From a bacterium (lineage in GTDB: Bacteria > Electryoneota > RPQS01), in the NCBI GenBank assembly GCA_013360195.1, contig JABWCQ010000002.1, positions 1 through 62,931 of the forward strand: a DNA stretch of 62,931 nt, read 5' to 3'. A program made the position numbers and the translations under genes. This document shows positions 1 through 7,733 of the stretch, piece by piece. Every line of letters begins with the position of its first letter. The first letter of the stretch is position 1. Below the pieces are notes generated by a model that searched no databases, was not told the origin of the DNA, and saw only the letters and a program-made list of their open reading frames with translations.

Positions 1-702
1 AGCTATGAGGACTTTCCACCAAGCGGGGGTAATTATACCTACAGTGCACAAGCTATTGGTGATTGCGGAGCTTCGAATGTGCTTGATAACGTCTCAGGGC
101 AACTTCTTGACTACCCAATGGGTCCTGCAGAAGCATCAGCAATATCGGACAGTTGCGAGACCATTACTGTCAGTTGGGTTCCCGCTTTAGGAGACTTTGG
201 ATACTATGAGGTCTTTCGCGACGGTGTTTTGCTGGCGACCCTTCCAAACACTTCTGTAAGCTACGAAGATGCGAACGCCGTTGGTGGGAATACCTACGCC
301 TATACGGTCGTTGCCGTCAATGACACATGCGGAGCCAGCATGGATTCGACAACGGTTGAAATCGAGCTGGTGCCCGGTTCACCTCCGGCGGCACCGGAAG
401 TGGTGATCACGACGGAGGGGCTTGATGCGCACTTGAGTTGGTCGGTTGTGGATACTTCCGTGAGCGGGTGCGCGGTGAGCGGCTTATGGTATGCGGTGTT
501 CTATTCACCGACTTCGGGCGGGCCGTTCTATTATCATGGGTGGACGCCGGACACGACCTACACGCATGAGGGTGTAGTGAATTTCTCCGCGACGCAGTTT
601 TATCAGGTGACGGCGGTGGATGCGCCGAGTGCACTCGCAAGTTCGTTTGTGAAGGGAATGGAGATGGGAGAGGTTTTGGGGAAAATAGGAAAGAGGAAAT
701 AG
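1..702 (+). CDS. Fibronectin type III-like extracellular protein, 3' end (5' partial)
   Basis: The frame is open from the first base, so the start lies outside the window; 233 residues are visible. Two fibronectin-III-like beta-sandwich repeats can be seen, with the recurring YEVFRDG and NTYAYTVVAVND patterns typical of such modules in secreted FCB proteins. No membrane helix is visible, and the last ~15 residues (GMEMGEVLGKIGKRK) show no sorting domain. The stop codon lies inside a purine-rich AGGAAAG tract, so the natural C-terminus may have been replaced by repeat DNA. Likely a cell-surface or secreted structural or adhesion protein; no catalytic motif is visible and the specific role is unknown. 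Confidence 0.7.
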   Translation, partial: SYEDFPPSGGNYTYSAQAIGDCGASNVLDNVSGQLLDYPMGPAEASAISDSCETITVSWVPALGDFGYYEVFRDGVLLATLPNTSVSYEDANAVGGNTYAYTVVAVNDTCGASMDSTTVEIELVPGSPPAAPEVVITTEGLDAHLSWSVVDTSVSGCAVSGLWYAVFYSPTSGGPFYYHGWTPDTTYTHEGVVNFSATQFYQVTAVDAPSALASSFVKGMEMGEVLGKIGKRK

Positions 703-735
703 GAAATAGGAAAGAGGAAAGAGGAAAGAGGAAAG
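681..735. repeat. Low-complexity purine tract (AGGAAAG/T-type units)
   Basis: About 55 bases consist of irregular seven-base units of the AGGAAAG or AGGAAAT kind, all purine apart from a few T. The stop codon of the preceding gene falls inside the tract. It leads straight into the tandem 77-78 bp repeats, so both look like one block of accessory repeat DNA. Copy number in such tracts can vary by slippage. Confidence 0.8.
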
Positions 736-762
736 GCGGATTCCGGCGGGGAACCGCGACGC

Positions 763-1011
763 TAAATCCACGCTCGGCGAAGCTGGCCTCGCATGGCCCC
801 CCGCTGAAGCGAGGGGAAACAGAGCAGAGGGGTCCTTCACTAAATCCCCGCTCGGCGAAGCTGACCTCGCTTGGCACCCCGCTGAAGCGAGGGAAACAGA
901 GCAGAGGGGTCCTTCGCAAAATCCCAGCACGGCGAAGCTGGCCTCGCTTGGCCCTCCGCTGAAGCGAGGGGAAACAGAGCAGAGGGGTCCTTCACTTCGT
1001 TCAGGATGACA
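763..1011. repeat. Three tandem 77-78 bp repeats with internal palindrome
   Basis: Units lie at 763-840, 841-917 and 918-995, followed by a 16-base tail (996-1011) reading TTCGTTCAGGATGACA. Each unit begins (T/A)AAATCC, contains CGGCGAAGCTG and a palindrome close to CCCCGCTGAAGCGAGGGG, and ends GAGGGGTCCTTC(A/G)C. Unit-to-unit identity is roughly 85-90% by eye. Read on the minus strand, the tail and third unit give VILNEVKDPSALFP. No coding gene fits here. Between 1012 and 1127 nothing further is recognisable; the promoter of the next gene begins at 1128. Confidence 0.85.
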
Positions 1012-1127
1012 TAGGGCTTTACAGTTCGGTTCGCAATTCGGGTGTTACGAGTGTCCCATTCAGGAACTAATCGACACGAGTGTAGGTTTAGCAATACGGA
1101 ACGAAACATACTCCCTTAACTCGCACC

Positions 1128-1156
1128 TTGACAAGGCGGGGGGAAATGCTTATATT
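1128..1156 (+). promoter_or_regulatory. Sigma-70-type promoter for the zinc-ribbon/rdgB operon
   Basis: TTGACA (1128-1133) is separated by exactly 17 bases from TATATT (1151-1156). Transcription would start near 1163, giving a ~28-base leader that contains the Shine-Dalgarno AAAGGAAG (1177-1184) six bases before the ATG at 1191. This is one of the clearest promoters in the window and matches the E. coli-like consensus rather than the Bacteroidota one. Confidence 0.8.
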
Positions 1157-1190
1157 CCCTGTTGTTAGAAACCCAGAAAGGAAGCTATAA

Positions 1191-1382
1191 ATGGCAAAGA
1201 AACAGACCTTTACCGACAAGTTGTCGAAGGTAAAGTCGTCCGGTGCGAAGCACTGCCCGGTGTGTAATGAGATCCAGACTTCGGTGCGCGTACGTGAATT
1301 TGTTACGGAAGGCGGCCGCCGGAATCAGACCTCGAGGATGGTCAAGGTGTGCAAGTGCAACTCTGCTGAGGTGTACGGTTAA
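1191..1382 (+). CDS. Small zinc-ribbon protein of unknown function (63 aa)
   Basis: The 63-residue basic protein has two cysteine pairs, C22-P-V-C25 and C54-K-C56, arranged like a zinc ribbon or rubredoxin-type knuckle. Lysines and arginines are plentiful (MAKKQTFTDKLSKVKSSG at the N-terminus), which would suit RNA or ribosome binding. A strong Shine-Dalgarno (AAAGGAAG) and a consensus promoter precede it, so it is a real, probably well-expressed gene. It is first in an operon with rdgB, which starts four bases after its stop. It resembles small zinc-binding ribosomal proteins in size and charge, but I do not recognise it as any named one. Confidence 0.75.
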   Translation: MAKKQTFTDKLSKVKSSGAKHCPVCNEIQTSVRVREFVTEGGRRNQTSRMVKVCKCNSAEVYG

Positions 1383-1386
1383 GCCT

Positions 1387-2001
1387 TTGCAGCGGATCGT
1401 CATCGCAACGAACAACCCGAATAAGTTCCGCGAGATTCAGGAGAAGCTGACCGGCCAGCCGGTGGAGCTCTTGAGCCTCGCGGATTTTTCATTGCCAGCG
1501 ACCGTGGAAGACCAGCCGGATTTACTGGGGAATGCCATCAAGAAGGCGCGGGAAGCTGCCCGCGGGACGGGACTTTGGGCACTGGCTGATGACACGGGAC
1601 TTGAAGTGGAGGCACTCGGTGGTGCACCGGGAGTCTATTCTGCGAGGTATGCCGGAGAGGGGGCGACGTATGCGGACAACTGCGCAAAGCTCTTACGAGA
1701 AATGGCCGATGTGCCGGATGACAAACGGCAGGCGAAATTCCGGGCGGTGATTTGTCTGACGACGGAGGACGGAACCTATTGTACTGAGGGGAGGCTGGAG
1801 GGGCGTATTACCCGCGAGGCTCGTGGTGACAAGGGATTTGGATATGACCCGGTGTTTGAACTGGCTGACGGACGGACTTTGGCGGAGCTTGAGATGAGCG
1901 AAAAAAACCGCCTGTCACATCGTGGACTGGCGGTTGAGAAGATGATGAAGCTGCTGAAATTTCTGCTCTCAGATTCCGGCAGGGAGCCGCTGCGTGCTTG
2001 A
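1387..2001 (+). CDS. rdgB: RdgB/HAM1-type non-canonical purine NTP pyrophosphatase
   Basis: It hydrolyses dITP, dXTP, ITP and XTP to monophosphates plus pyrophosphate, cleaning the nucleotide pool. Family signatures are clear: N-terminal IVIATNNPNKFREIQ (substrate binding), central ADDTGLEVEALGGAPGVYSA, and C-terminal NRLSHRGLA. I chose the TTG at 1387 (LQRIVIATNN), four bases after the upstream stop, which gives 204 residues, the usual family length. The frame is open much further upstream, but that part overlaps the zinc-ribbon gene and lacks family similarity. It ends at a hairpin shared with the convergent outer-membrane gene. Confidence 0.9.
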   Translation: MQRIVIATNNPNKFREIQEKLTGQPVELLSLADFSLPATVEDQPDLLGNAIKKAREAARGTGLWALADDTGLEVEALGGAPGVYSARYAGEGATYADNCAKLLREMADVPDDKRQAKFRAVICLTTEDGTYCTEGRLEGRITREARGDKGFGYDPVFELADGRTLAELEMSEKNRLSHRGLAVEKMMKLLKFLLSDSGREPLRA

Positions 2002-2005
2002 CAAG

Positions 2006-2073
2006 CACTTCGCTGAATCCCTGCCCGGCGAATGAAGACTCACCCCCGAACCCCCTCCGCTTAAGCGAGGGGG
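2006..2073. repeat. Degenerate single copy of the 78-bp repeat
   Basis: The bases from CTTCGCTGAATCCC through CCGGCGAA to the palindrome at 2051-2073 follow the same order of motifs as the tandem units at 763-995: the CTTC(A)CTAAATCCC start, CGGCGAA in the middle, and CCCC..CGCT..AGCG..GGGG at the end. This second, diverged copy 1.1 kb away suggests a dispersed family. Confidence 0.6.
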
Positions 2074-2079
2074 AATTTT
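2051..2079. terminator. Hairpin terminator between convergent genes
   Basis: CCCCCTCCGCTTAAGCGAGGGGG (2051-2073) folds into a GC-rich stem around CGCTTAAGCG, followed on the plus strand by AATTTT. It sits between rdgB, ending at 2001, and the minus-strand outer-membrane gene, ending at 2083. A rho-independent terminator for rdgB is the natural reading. The palindrome is the same as the one in the 78-bp repeats, so the repeat supplies the terminator. Confidence 0.65.
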
Positions 2080-2082
2080 GTA

Positions 2083-3537
2083 TCAGAAGGTGACCATTGT
2101 TTCAATGCGGACGGTGCGATAGGTGTCGCCGTTGGCATAGGTGACGCGGTGGTCATAGACGATGTTGACGTTGTGCGCGATGCCAAAGAAGACCTTGCCG
2201 CCGTAAATGGTGCCGTCAGAGAGTTCGTTAAAGAACTCAGGTTGATTGGGCTGATAGAAGTAGCCCGCGACCTTGCGAATTTTGGAGGGATTTTCGGGCG
2301 GAGTCGCGGCGGCCTCACCGTAGAAAGTTTTGCCGGAGGGATAGTTTTCGCCGTGCATGTCCAAGGCCCAGCCGTAGAGATAGCCGATGTCGGTGAAGGA
2401 GAGTGTCAAATCTCCGTAGAAGCCCTCGGCTTTGCCGAGGCCTTTCAGGACGGATTCCTTGGTGGCGTAGGTGCTGTCACCGACGACTTGGGCCCGCTCG
2501 AGTTCGTAGGAAAAATCGAAATAATTTCCTATGAACTCTTTTTCGTAACGGCGATACTCAAGACCAATTTCGACGGGATGAAAGACTGCGCGCAAACCGG
2601 GAAAGGCCCAGCCCCAGCCGAAGTCGTGAACTTGCGCGGCTTGTGCGTAGCCCCAGAGGGAAAATTTCCTGGGCCGCAAGAGGGGAAGCCCAACATCAAT
2701 GCCGGTCATCATCATTTCATCGGTGCGGTTTCGATAGTCCTCAGGGAGACGATAGATATCGGGCAGATAGCCCCATTCGATGAGCTGAGCGATCTCTTCA
2801 GGTGTGAGCAGGTTCATGATCTCCTGCACACGCACGCGGTCGTCGATGTCGCCGAATAAATCAAGGCGATTGGGAACGCCGTCGTCGTCGGAATCGGCGA
2901 GACCGGCGTATTGATTTCCGTCGAGAGCGAGAGTGCCGCCGATGGTGAGATTGGATTTGGGAACGGGTTTCAGAGCTACGCGCGCAGCGACCACACCGGG
3001 GCCGTCGAGTTCGCGGATGTTGTTGGTCATAGCTTGGAAGGAGAGAAACCCTTTCTTGCCGGCTTCACCTTCGACATATGTACCGACTCGCTTAATCTCG
3101 GGATATTGAACGGTGTTGGCATAGCGGTGCATGACGATGCCATAGCCGAGCGTGACGTTGTCGAGGGCTCCGACCCGCAGGTAAAGCGGATCGCCGGGCG
3201 CACCGTAGCGGATGTAGTAGATTTTTTCGACGGCATCAAGGGGCTCGTCCCACTCATCCTCTTTGAGATTTCCTTCCTCGTCCATGCGCACGGTCAGGTC
3301 GAGTCCGACTCCCCATTTTCCGAGAGGGACATCCGGTCTGAGGCCGAATTGCTGATAGAGTTTGCCGTTAATGATGACCATGCCGATGGTGCCGTTCCAG
3401 CGAATCTTATTGCCTGTGGCGGCGGCTCCGCGGTAGGGAGGATCGAAGGCCGGGTCGAGAGCCTCCTGCGCGGACGCGGAAAGCGCGGCTGCGAACAGGG
3501 CGGCAAGCAAGCAGAGGAATCGGAATTGTGGGGCCAT
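2083..3537 (-). CDS. Predicted outer-membrane beta-barrel protein (484 aa)
   Basis: The protein begins with a classical signal peptide (MAPQFRFLCLLAALFAAALS then ASA-Q) and ends in phenylalanine (RIETMVTF), the usual BAM-recognised end of an outer-membrane barrel. Many alternating amphipathic strands with aromatic girdles follow. A middle segment contains DSDDDGVPNRLDLFGDIDD, a calcium-binding-like aspartate-rich loop. I started at the ATG at 3537 because it begins the signal peptide; an in-frame start 13 codons upstream would add non-signal residues. It is the only minus-strand gene called in the window, divergent from the cysteine desulfurase operon. Possibly a porin or specialised transporter; substrate unknown. 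Confidence 0.75.
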   Translation of the reverse strand: MAPQFRFLCLLAALFAAALSASAQEALDPAFDPPYRGAAATGNKIRWNGTIGMVIINGKLYQQFGLRPDVPLGKWGVGLDLTVRMDEEGNLKEDEWDEPLDAVEKIYYIRYGAPGDPLYLRVGALDNVTLGYGIVMHRYANTVQYPEIKRVGTYVEGEAGKKGFLSFQAMTNNIRELDGPGVVAARVALKPVPKSNLTIGGTLALDGNQYAGLADSDDDGVPNRLDLFGDIDDRVRVQEIMNLLTPEEIAQLIEWGYLPDIYRLPEDYRNRTDEMMMTGIDVGLPLLRPRKFSLWGYAQAAQVHDFGWGWAFPGLRAVFHPVEIGLEYRRYEKEFIGNYFDFSYELERAQVVGDSTYATKESVLKGLGKAEGFYGDLTLSFTDIGYLYGWALDMHGENYPSGKTFYGEAAATPPENPSKIRKVAGYFYQPNQPEFFNELSDGTIYGGKVFFGIAHNVNIVYDHRVTYANGDTYRTVRIETMVTF

Positions 3538-3596
3538 AATGATGGTTAAGTTACATAAAATCGCATGGTTTGTCAAGCGTAAGCGTATAAGAAAAC

Positions 3597-3625
3597 TTGC
3601 ATTTTGGGGGTATAAAGGTTATATT
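3597..3625 (+). promoter_or_regulatory. Candidate promoter for the cysteine desulfurase operon
   Basis: TTGCAT (3597-3602), a 17-base spacer, then TATATT (3620-3625). The -10 element ends only eight bases before the ATG at 3634, so a transcript from here would be essentially leaderless. On the opposite strand a TTGACA box (3576-3571) could serve the divergent outer-membrane gene, though its -10 is weak. Confidence 0.5.
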
Positions 3626-3633
3626 TATTGGCT

Positions 3634-4791
3634 ATGACAGGAATTGTATATCTGGATAATGCGGCCACGACTCAGCCTGATCCTGCGGTGGTCGCGGCAA
3701 TGTCGGACGCCCTTGCGGAAACGTGGGGTAATCCATCAAGTGTTCATGAGCGAGGCAAGCAGGCAAAGATGGCGGTGGAGACGGCTCGCAATTGGATTGC
3801 GAAGCTGGCCGGATGTCACGCGGACGAAGTGTATTTTACTTCCGGTGGGACAGAAGCGGATAATTGGGCACTTGAAGGCGCAATGGATGCGAGCGATAAT
3901 TCGCACAATCACTTTGTGGTTTCTTCGATCGAGCATCATGCCGTATTGGATTGCGCAAAGGCCTTGGACAAAGCGGGCGCGATGATGTCCATCGTACCCG
4001 TTTCGAAGGATGGGTATGTTGATCCCGCGGACGTTGAGAAAGCAATTCGCCCAGAGACTATCCTTGTTTCGGTGATGCATGTGAACAATGAGCTGGGGAC
4101 GATACAGCCGATTGAGAAAATCGGGGAGATTTGCAGGCGGCGGGGCGTTCTGTTTCACAGCGATTGTGTACAGAGTTTTGGGAAGCTGCCGCTGAATTTC
4201 TCGTCCATGGAATTAGACATGATATCGATATCAGCGCACAAGATTCACGGCCCGAAGGGGAGTGGTGCGTTAATCGTGCGACGGGGAACGCAGCTTGGGA
4301 GAAGACAGCACGGGGGCAGTCAGGAACGCGGACGGCGGACGGGCACGGAGAATGTTGCGGGGATAGTCGGTTTTGGCAAGGCGGCAGAACTCTGTCTTGA
4401 GAACATGCGAAGCGAAGGTGAGGGAATCAGAAAACTGCGTGACGCGTGTGAGCGTGAGTTGAGGTCAAGGATTGCCGACCTTATTGTAAACGGAGGCAGC
4501 GAGAGAGCAGCCAACATTCTGAGCGTTCGAGTGCCGGGCTGTGACGGCGAAGAGCTGTTAATCGCGCTGGACATGCAGGGAATATGCGTTTCGACGGGGG
4601 CCGCGTGCAGTGCAGGTGCGACCGGAGCCTCGCATGTCATGATGTCGCTTGGCCTGAGCACCGAAGAGGCAAGGTCGAGTCTGCGAATCAGTTTTGGACG
4701 GTTCTCCAAAGAATCCGATGTCAGGGCACTGGTCGAAGCATTGCCGAAAATCGTTACACGACAGCGGGAACATCGTCGAGCAACGGCATGA
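3634..4791 (+). CDS. Cysteine desulfurase, NifS/IscS family
   Basis: A PLP enzyme that removes sulfur from cysteine as an enzyme-bound persulfide for Fe-S clusters and tRNA thiolation. It starts with the typical IVYLDNAATTQ. The PLP lysine is K203 in SAHKIHGPKGSG and the catalytic cysteine is C325 in TGAACSAGATGAS, numbered from the ATG at 3634. The length of 385 residues is normal. A TTG two codons upstream (3628) is an alternative start, better spaced from AAAGG at 3614-3618. The nearby mnmA, a sulfur-using enzyme, suggests that tRNA 2-thiolation is a main customer. The gene overlaps the next one by ATGA. Confidence 0.92.
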   Translation: MTGIVYLDNAATTQPDPAVVAAMSDALAETWGNPSSVHERGKQAKMAVETARNWIAKLAGCHADEVYFTSGGTEADNWALEGAMDASDNSHNHFVVSSIEHHAVLDCAKALDKAGAMMSIVPVSKDGYVDPADVEKAIRPETILVSVMHVNNELGTIQPIEKIGEICRRRGVLFHSDCVQSFGKLPLNFSSMELDMISISAHKIHGPKGSGALIVRRGTQLGRRQHGGSQERGRRTGTENVAGIVGFGKAAELCLENMRSEGEGIRKLRDACERELRSRIADLIVNGGSERAANILSVRVPGCDGEELLIALDMQGICVSTGAACSAGATGASHVMMSLGLSTEEARSSLRISFGRFSKESDVRALVEALPKIVTRQREHRRATA

Positions 4792-5714
4792 GAAAGTCTT
4801 CGCCGCTGAAATGGTTTGTGATTTCCGCCGCACTGTTCACAGTTGTGGGATGGACAGTTTATTTGATTACTCAGAAGAACAACGAGCAGAAGTTTTCTGT
4901 AGAGCGATTGTGGCAGGAGCGGGCCACGCTGACCAAGAGTGACATGCGGTTTGTGTCACGCGGCAAGGATTTCGGTCACTATGTCATTCGTGCTGTGGGG
5001 GAGAAGGGGGACACGGTGGAGGCGGCATACAGGGTGCCAGCAAACAGCCGGAAGCTGAAGTCATTGTTGTGGGTGTATGACTCCCCAAGTGACGTGAATT
5101 TGAGCGCCATTCTTGACGGCAACACCCGTGCGCAGCATGCGGCGGTCGTTGCATACAACGTGCATCGCTGCTTTGAACGAGACGAGAATGGTGAAATCAA
5201 TTCTTCGCGCGCCAATTTGTTCAACGGTCTCTGGAGAACCCGGCGGGACATAGATTTGATACTTCAATTGTTGAAGAAACATCAGGTGCTGGACAGTACG
5301 CTTAATTTCGTTGCGGGTCAAGGGAACGCAGTTACACCGCTGCTGGGTGCGCTGGCGAAACAGCCGCACAGTATCCGCGAAGTCGCGCTGATAGAGGCAT
5401 CAAGCGGCTTGACGGAATGGGGCAAGATGGATGAATCCGGTTTTGCGACTTCTTACAAATTTGCACTTGAGGGACTTGGTCGAAAGCGAGTGTTGATAGA
5501 ACCGGAAGGAGCCGAGCCTTTTCAGTGGGAAGAGGGAGGGAACAGGCTTAGCGGCGATATCCTAAGCATGGGGGCCCTGGCAGGAGTATCCAGTACGGAC
5601 CGCTTGCGAGCCGGAATTGAAACGGCATTAATATGGGCAGTGGGAGGCGATACGACATCAGTACCGGTCCGGCCGGACACGACATTCACAAAAGTAGTCA
5701 AAGTGGCATCATAA
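4788..5714 (+). CDS. Membrane-anchored protein of unknown function, possibly degenerate alpha/beta-hydrolase fold
   Basis: The 308-residue protein has one N-terminal membrane helix (about residues 7-27, LKWFVISAALFTVVGWTVYL) and a large domain predicted outside the cytoplasm. A segment reading FVAGQGNAVTPLLGALAKQP looks like the nucleophile elbow and helix of an alpha/beta hydrolase, but the expected G-x-S-x-G serine is absent (GQGNA). It starts inside the cysteine desulfurase stop (ATGA) and ends one base before mnmA, so it is translationally coupled in a sulfur-transfer operon. I do not recognise the family; hydrolase kinship is an inference from one motif. Confidence 0.7.
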   Translation: MRKSSPLKWFVISAALFTVVGWTVYLITQKNNEQKFSVERLWQERATLTKSDMRFVSRGKDFGHYVIRAVGEKGDTVEAAYRVPANSRKLKSLLWVYDSPSDVNLSAILDGNTRAQHAAVVAYNVHRCFERDENGEINSSRANLFNGLWRTRRDIDLILQLLKKHQVLDSTLNFVAGQGNAVTPLLGALAKQPHSIREVALIEASSGLTEWGKMDESGFATSYKFALEGLGRKRVLIEPEGAEPFQWEEGGNRLSGDILSMGALAGVSSTDRLRAGIETALIWAVGGDTTSVPVRPDTTFTKVVKVAS

Positions 5715-5715
5715 G

Positions 5716-6867
5716 ATGACGACAGCAGCTCCAGCGATTCATACAAACTCAAAGACCGCAGTGAAGACAACGGTGGCGGTTGCCATGTCCGGCGGCGTGG
5801 ACAGCTCGGTGGCAGCTGCCCTGCTCGTGGACGAGGGCTATGACGTCATTGGTCTGACGATGCATCTTTGGACGGATGAAAAAGGTCAGGAGATGTCGCT
5901 AAACCGTGCGAGCGGATGCTGTAGTATCACAATGGCACAGGATGCGCGTGCGGTTTCAGACAGGCTGGGAATAAAGCACTATGTGCTGAATTTGTCCAAG
6001 GAATTTCACGGCTCCGTCGTTGAGAATTTTGCAGGAGAGTATTTGGCCGGAAGGACGCCAAATCCCTGTGTCCGCTGCAATACCTTTGTTAAGTGGCAGA
6101 CATTGCTTGACAAGGCACAGAAGCTTGGATGTGAGTATCTTGCAACAGGGCACTACGCACGAGTGCAGAAGACCGGGGACAGGGCTATGCTATTGAGGGC
6201 TCGGTATCTTGAAAAGGACCAGTCTTATGCCTTGTGGGGTCTCTCGCAGCACAGCTTACATCAAACGTTGTTTCCGTTGGGGGATTTGCCGAAGTCGCGG
6301 GTCAGAGAGCTCGCTCGCGGACTTGAATTAGTAACGGCTGATAAGCCAGAGAGTCAGGATATTTGCTTCGTGCCGGACAACAACTACCGCCGCTTTCTGC
6401 AGGACAATTTCGCAATGGAATTGAAGGTACTGGGGGGTGGTGAGTTCATCGGTCCGGACGGGCGAGTGCTCGGGCACCATGAGGGTATAACAAACTTCAC
6501 AGTTGGTCAGCGCAAGGGGCTGGGATTATCCGCAGGTCGGCCGCTTTATGTCAAGCGTATCGAGCCGGAGACTGACCGGGTATATTTGGACTACGATGAG
6601 AATTGTCTGGATTCAGTCGCGTTTGGTCATGACACGAATTGGGTGTCGATTCCGCGACCGTCCGATCCCGTCAAATGCGATGTGAAGGTCAGGTATCGGA
6701 GCGAAGCGGTGGCTGCAATCGTTACGTCATTGCCGGACGGCAAGGTGAGAATCGAGTTCGACACGCCCGTACGGGCGGTAACGCCGGGTCAGTCAGCGGT
6801 ATTTTACGACGGGGACATCGTGCTTGGTGGAGCAATACTTACCAGTATTGAAGGAGTCTCTCAATGA
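5716..6867 (+). CDS. mnmA: tRNA-specific 2-thiouridylase MnmA
   Basis: It makes 2-thiouridine at wobble U34 of tRNA-Lys, -Glu and -Gln using ATP and a persulfide sulfur. The PP-loop SGGVDSSVAAALL, the tRNA-binding TGHYARV and FTVGQRKGLG are all visible. The catalytic cysteine pair is C118 (NPCVRCN) and C217 (SQDICFVPD), corresponding to C102 and C199 of the E. coli enzyme. A ~17-residue N-terminal extension rich in T and A precedes the conserved TVAVAMSGG; the true start could be a little downstream. It lies in one operon with a cysteine desulfurase and overlaps panB by ATGA. Confidence 0.95.
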   Translation: MTTAAPAIHTNSKTAVKTTVAVAMSGGVDSSVAAALLVDEGYDVIGLTMHLWTDEKGQEMSLNRASGCCSITMAQDARAVSDRLGIKHYVLNLSKEFHGSVVENFAGEYLAGRTPNPCVRCNTFVKWQTLLDKAQKLGCEYLATGHYARVQKTGDRAMLLRARYLEKDQSYALWGLSQHSLHQTLFPLGDLPKSRVRELARGLELVTADKPESQDICFVPDNNYRRFLQDNFAMELKVLGGGEFIGPDGRVLGHHEGITNFTVGQRKGLGLSAGRPLYVKRIEPETDRVYLDYDENCLDSVAFGHDTNWVSIPRPSDPVKCDVKVRYRSEAVAAIVTSLPDGKVRIEFDTPVRAVTPGQSAVFYDGDIVLGGAILTSIEGVSQ

Positions 6868-7733
6868 GCAAGCAAGGTTCATTTCCTCGAGTGACGGCAC
6901 CACAAATAGTGGCCTGCAAGTCAGAAGGGAGAAAGATTGTCGGCCTGACCGCGTATGACGCAATCTTTGCGGCCCTTGAAGAAGAGGCCGGAGTGGATTT
7001 TCTCCTTGTCGGGGACAGCGCGGGTAACGTGGTTGCCGGTCACGCGACCACGATTCCGATGACGATGGATTCGATGCTATTCCTAACGCGGTGTGTTTCT
7101 CGCGGCACATCGAGAGTAATGGTAGTGGCGGATATGCCGTTCGGTTCGTTTCAGGTATCAGCAGAAGAAACTGTGCGCAATGCGATACGATTCTTGAAAG
7201 AGGGTGGTGCGCAAGCGGTGAAGATAGAGGGCGGCGGATATCTTGTGCCAACGGTGAAACGGCTTGTGGAGGCAGGGATTCCAGTCATGGGACATTTGGG
7301 GCTGACGCCGCAAATGATAAATGTGTTCGGCGGATATGGAGTCAAGGCGACCACTGAGAAGGAAGGCAAACAGCTGCTTCTCGAAGCGCTGGCACTGGAG
7401 GAAGCCGGCTGCTTTGCCATTGTACTGGAGAAAATCCCGGCCAGTCTTGCCGAGAAGGTTTCCAAGCACCTTCGCATACCGACCATAGGTATCGGTTCTG
7501 GCGTAAATTGCGACGGGCAGATACTGGTGAATTATGACTTGCTTGGAATATTTGACAAGTTCAAGCCAAGATTCGTCCGGCATTACATGAATGGGGCAGA
7601 CCTAGTCAGGAACGCGGTTTCAAACTGGGTAAATGACGTGCGGGAAGGGGCATTTCCCACAGCAAGTGAGTCTTATGAGGCTCCGGAAACTAATGAAGAG
7701 AGTAAGGCTGAGAAACGCAGCCGCAAAGCATAG
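6864..7733 (+). CDS. panB: 3-methyl-2-oxobutanoate hydroxymethyltransferase (ketopantoate synthase)
   Basis: First step of pantothenate synthesis: ketoisovalerate plus methylene-THF gives ketopantoate in the cytoplasm. The metal- and substrate-binding segments VGDSAGNVVAGHATTIPMTMD, VVADMPFGSFQVS, VKIEGGG and PVMGHLGLTPQ are present, as is IGIGSGVNCDGQILV. Length 289, slightly longer than the usual ~265 because of a charged C-terminal tail. It overlaps mnmA upstream (ATGA) and panC downstream (stop and GTG share a base). panD is not in the window. Confidence 0.95.
   Translation: MSKQGSFPRVTAPQIVACKSEGRKIVGLTAYDAIFAALEEEAGVDFLLVGDSAGNVVAGHATTIPMTMDSMLFLTRCVSRGTSRVMVVADMPFGSFQVSAEETVRNAIRFLKEGGAQAVKIEGGGYLVPTVKRLVEAGIPVMGHLGLTPQMINVFGGYGVKATTEKEGKQLLLEALALEEAGCFAIVLEKIPASLAEKVSKHLRIPTIGIGSGVNCDGQILVNYDLLGIFDKFKPRFVRHYMNGADLVRNAVSNWVNDVREGAFPTASESYEAPETNEESKAEKRSRKA

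Noticed and set aside
763-995. CRISPR array
   Set aside because: The units are directly joined 77-78 bp repeats with no unique spacers between short repeats, and no cas genes are near.
407-1109. Several overlapping minus-strand reading frames in the repeat region
   Set aside because: They translate the repeats and purine tract (SSFLFPLSSF, VILNEVKDP types), lack ribosome sites, and show no protein-like composition.
2149-3549. Two long plus-strand frames opposite the outer-membrane gene
   Set aside because: The minus-strand frame has a signal peptide, barrel pattern and terminal Phe; the plus frames are antisense shadows.
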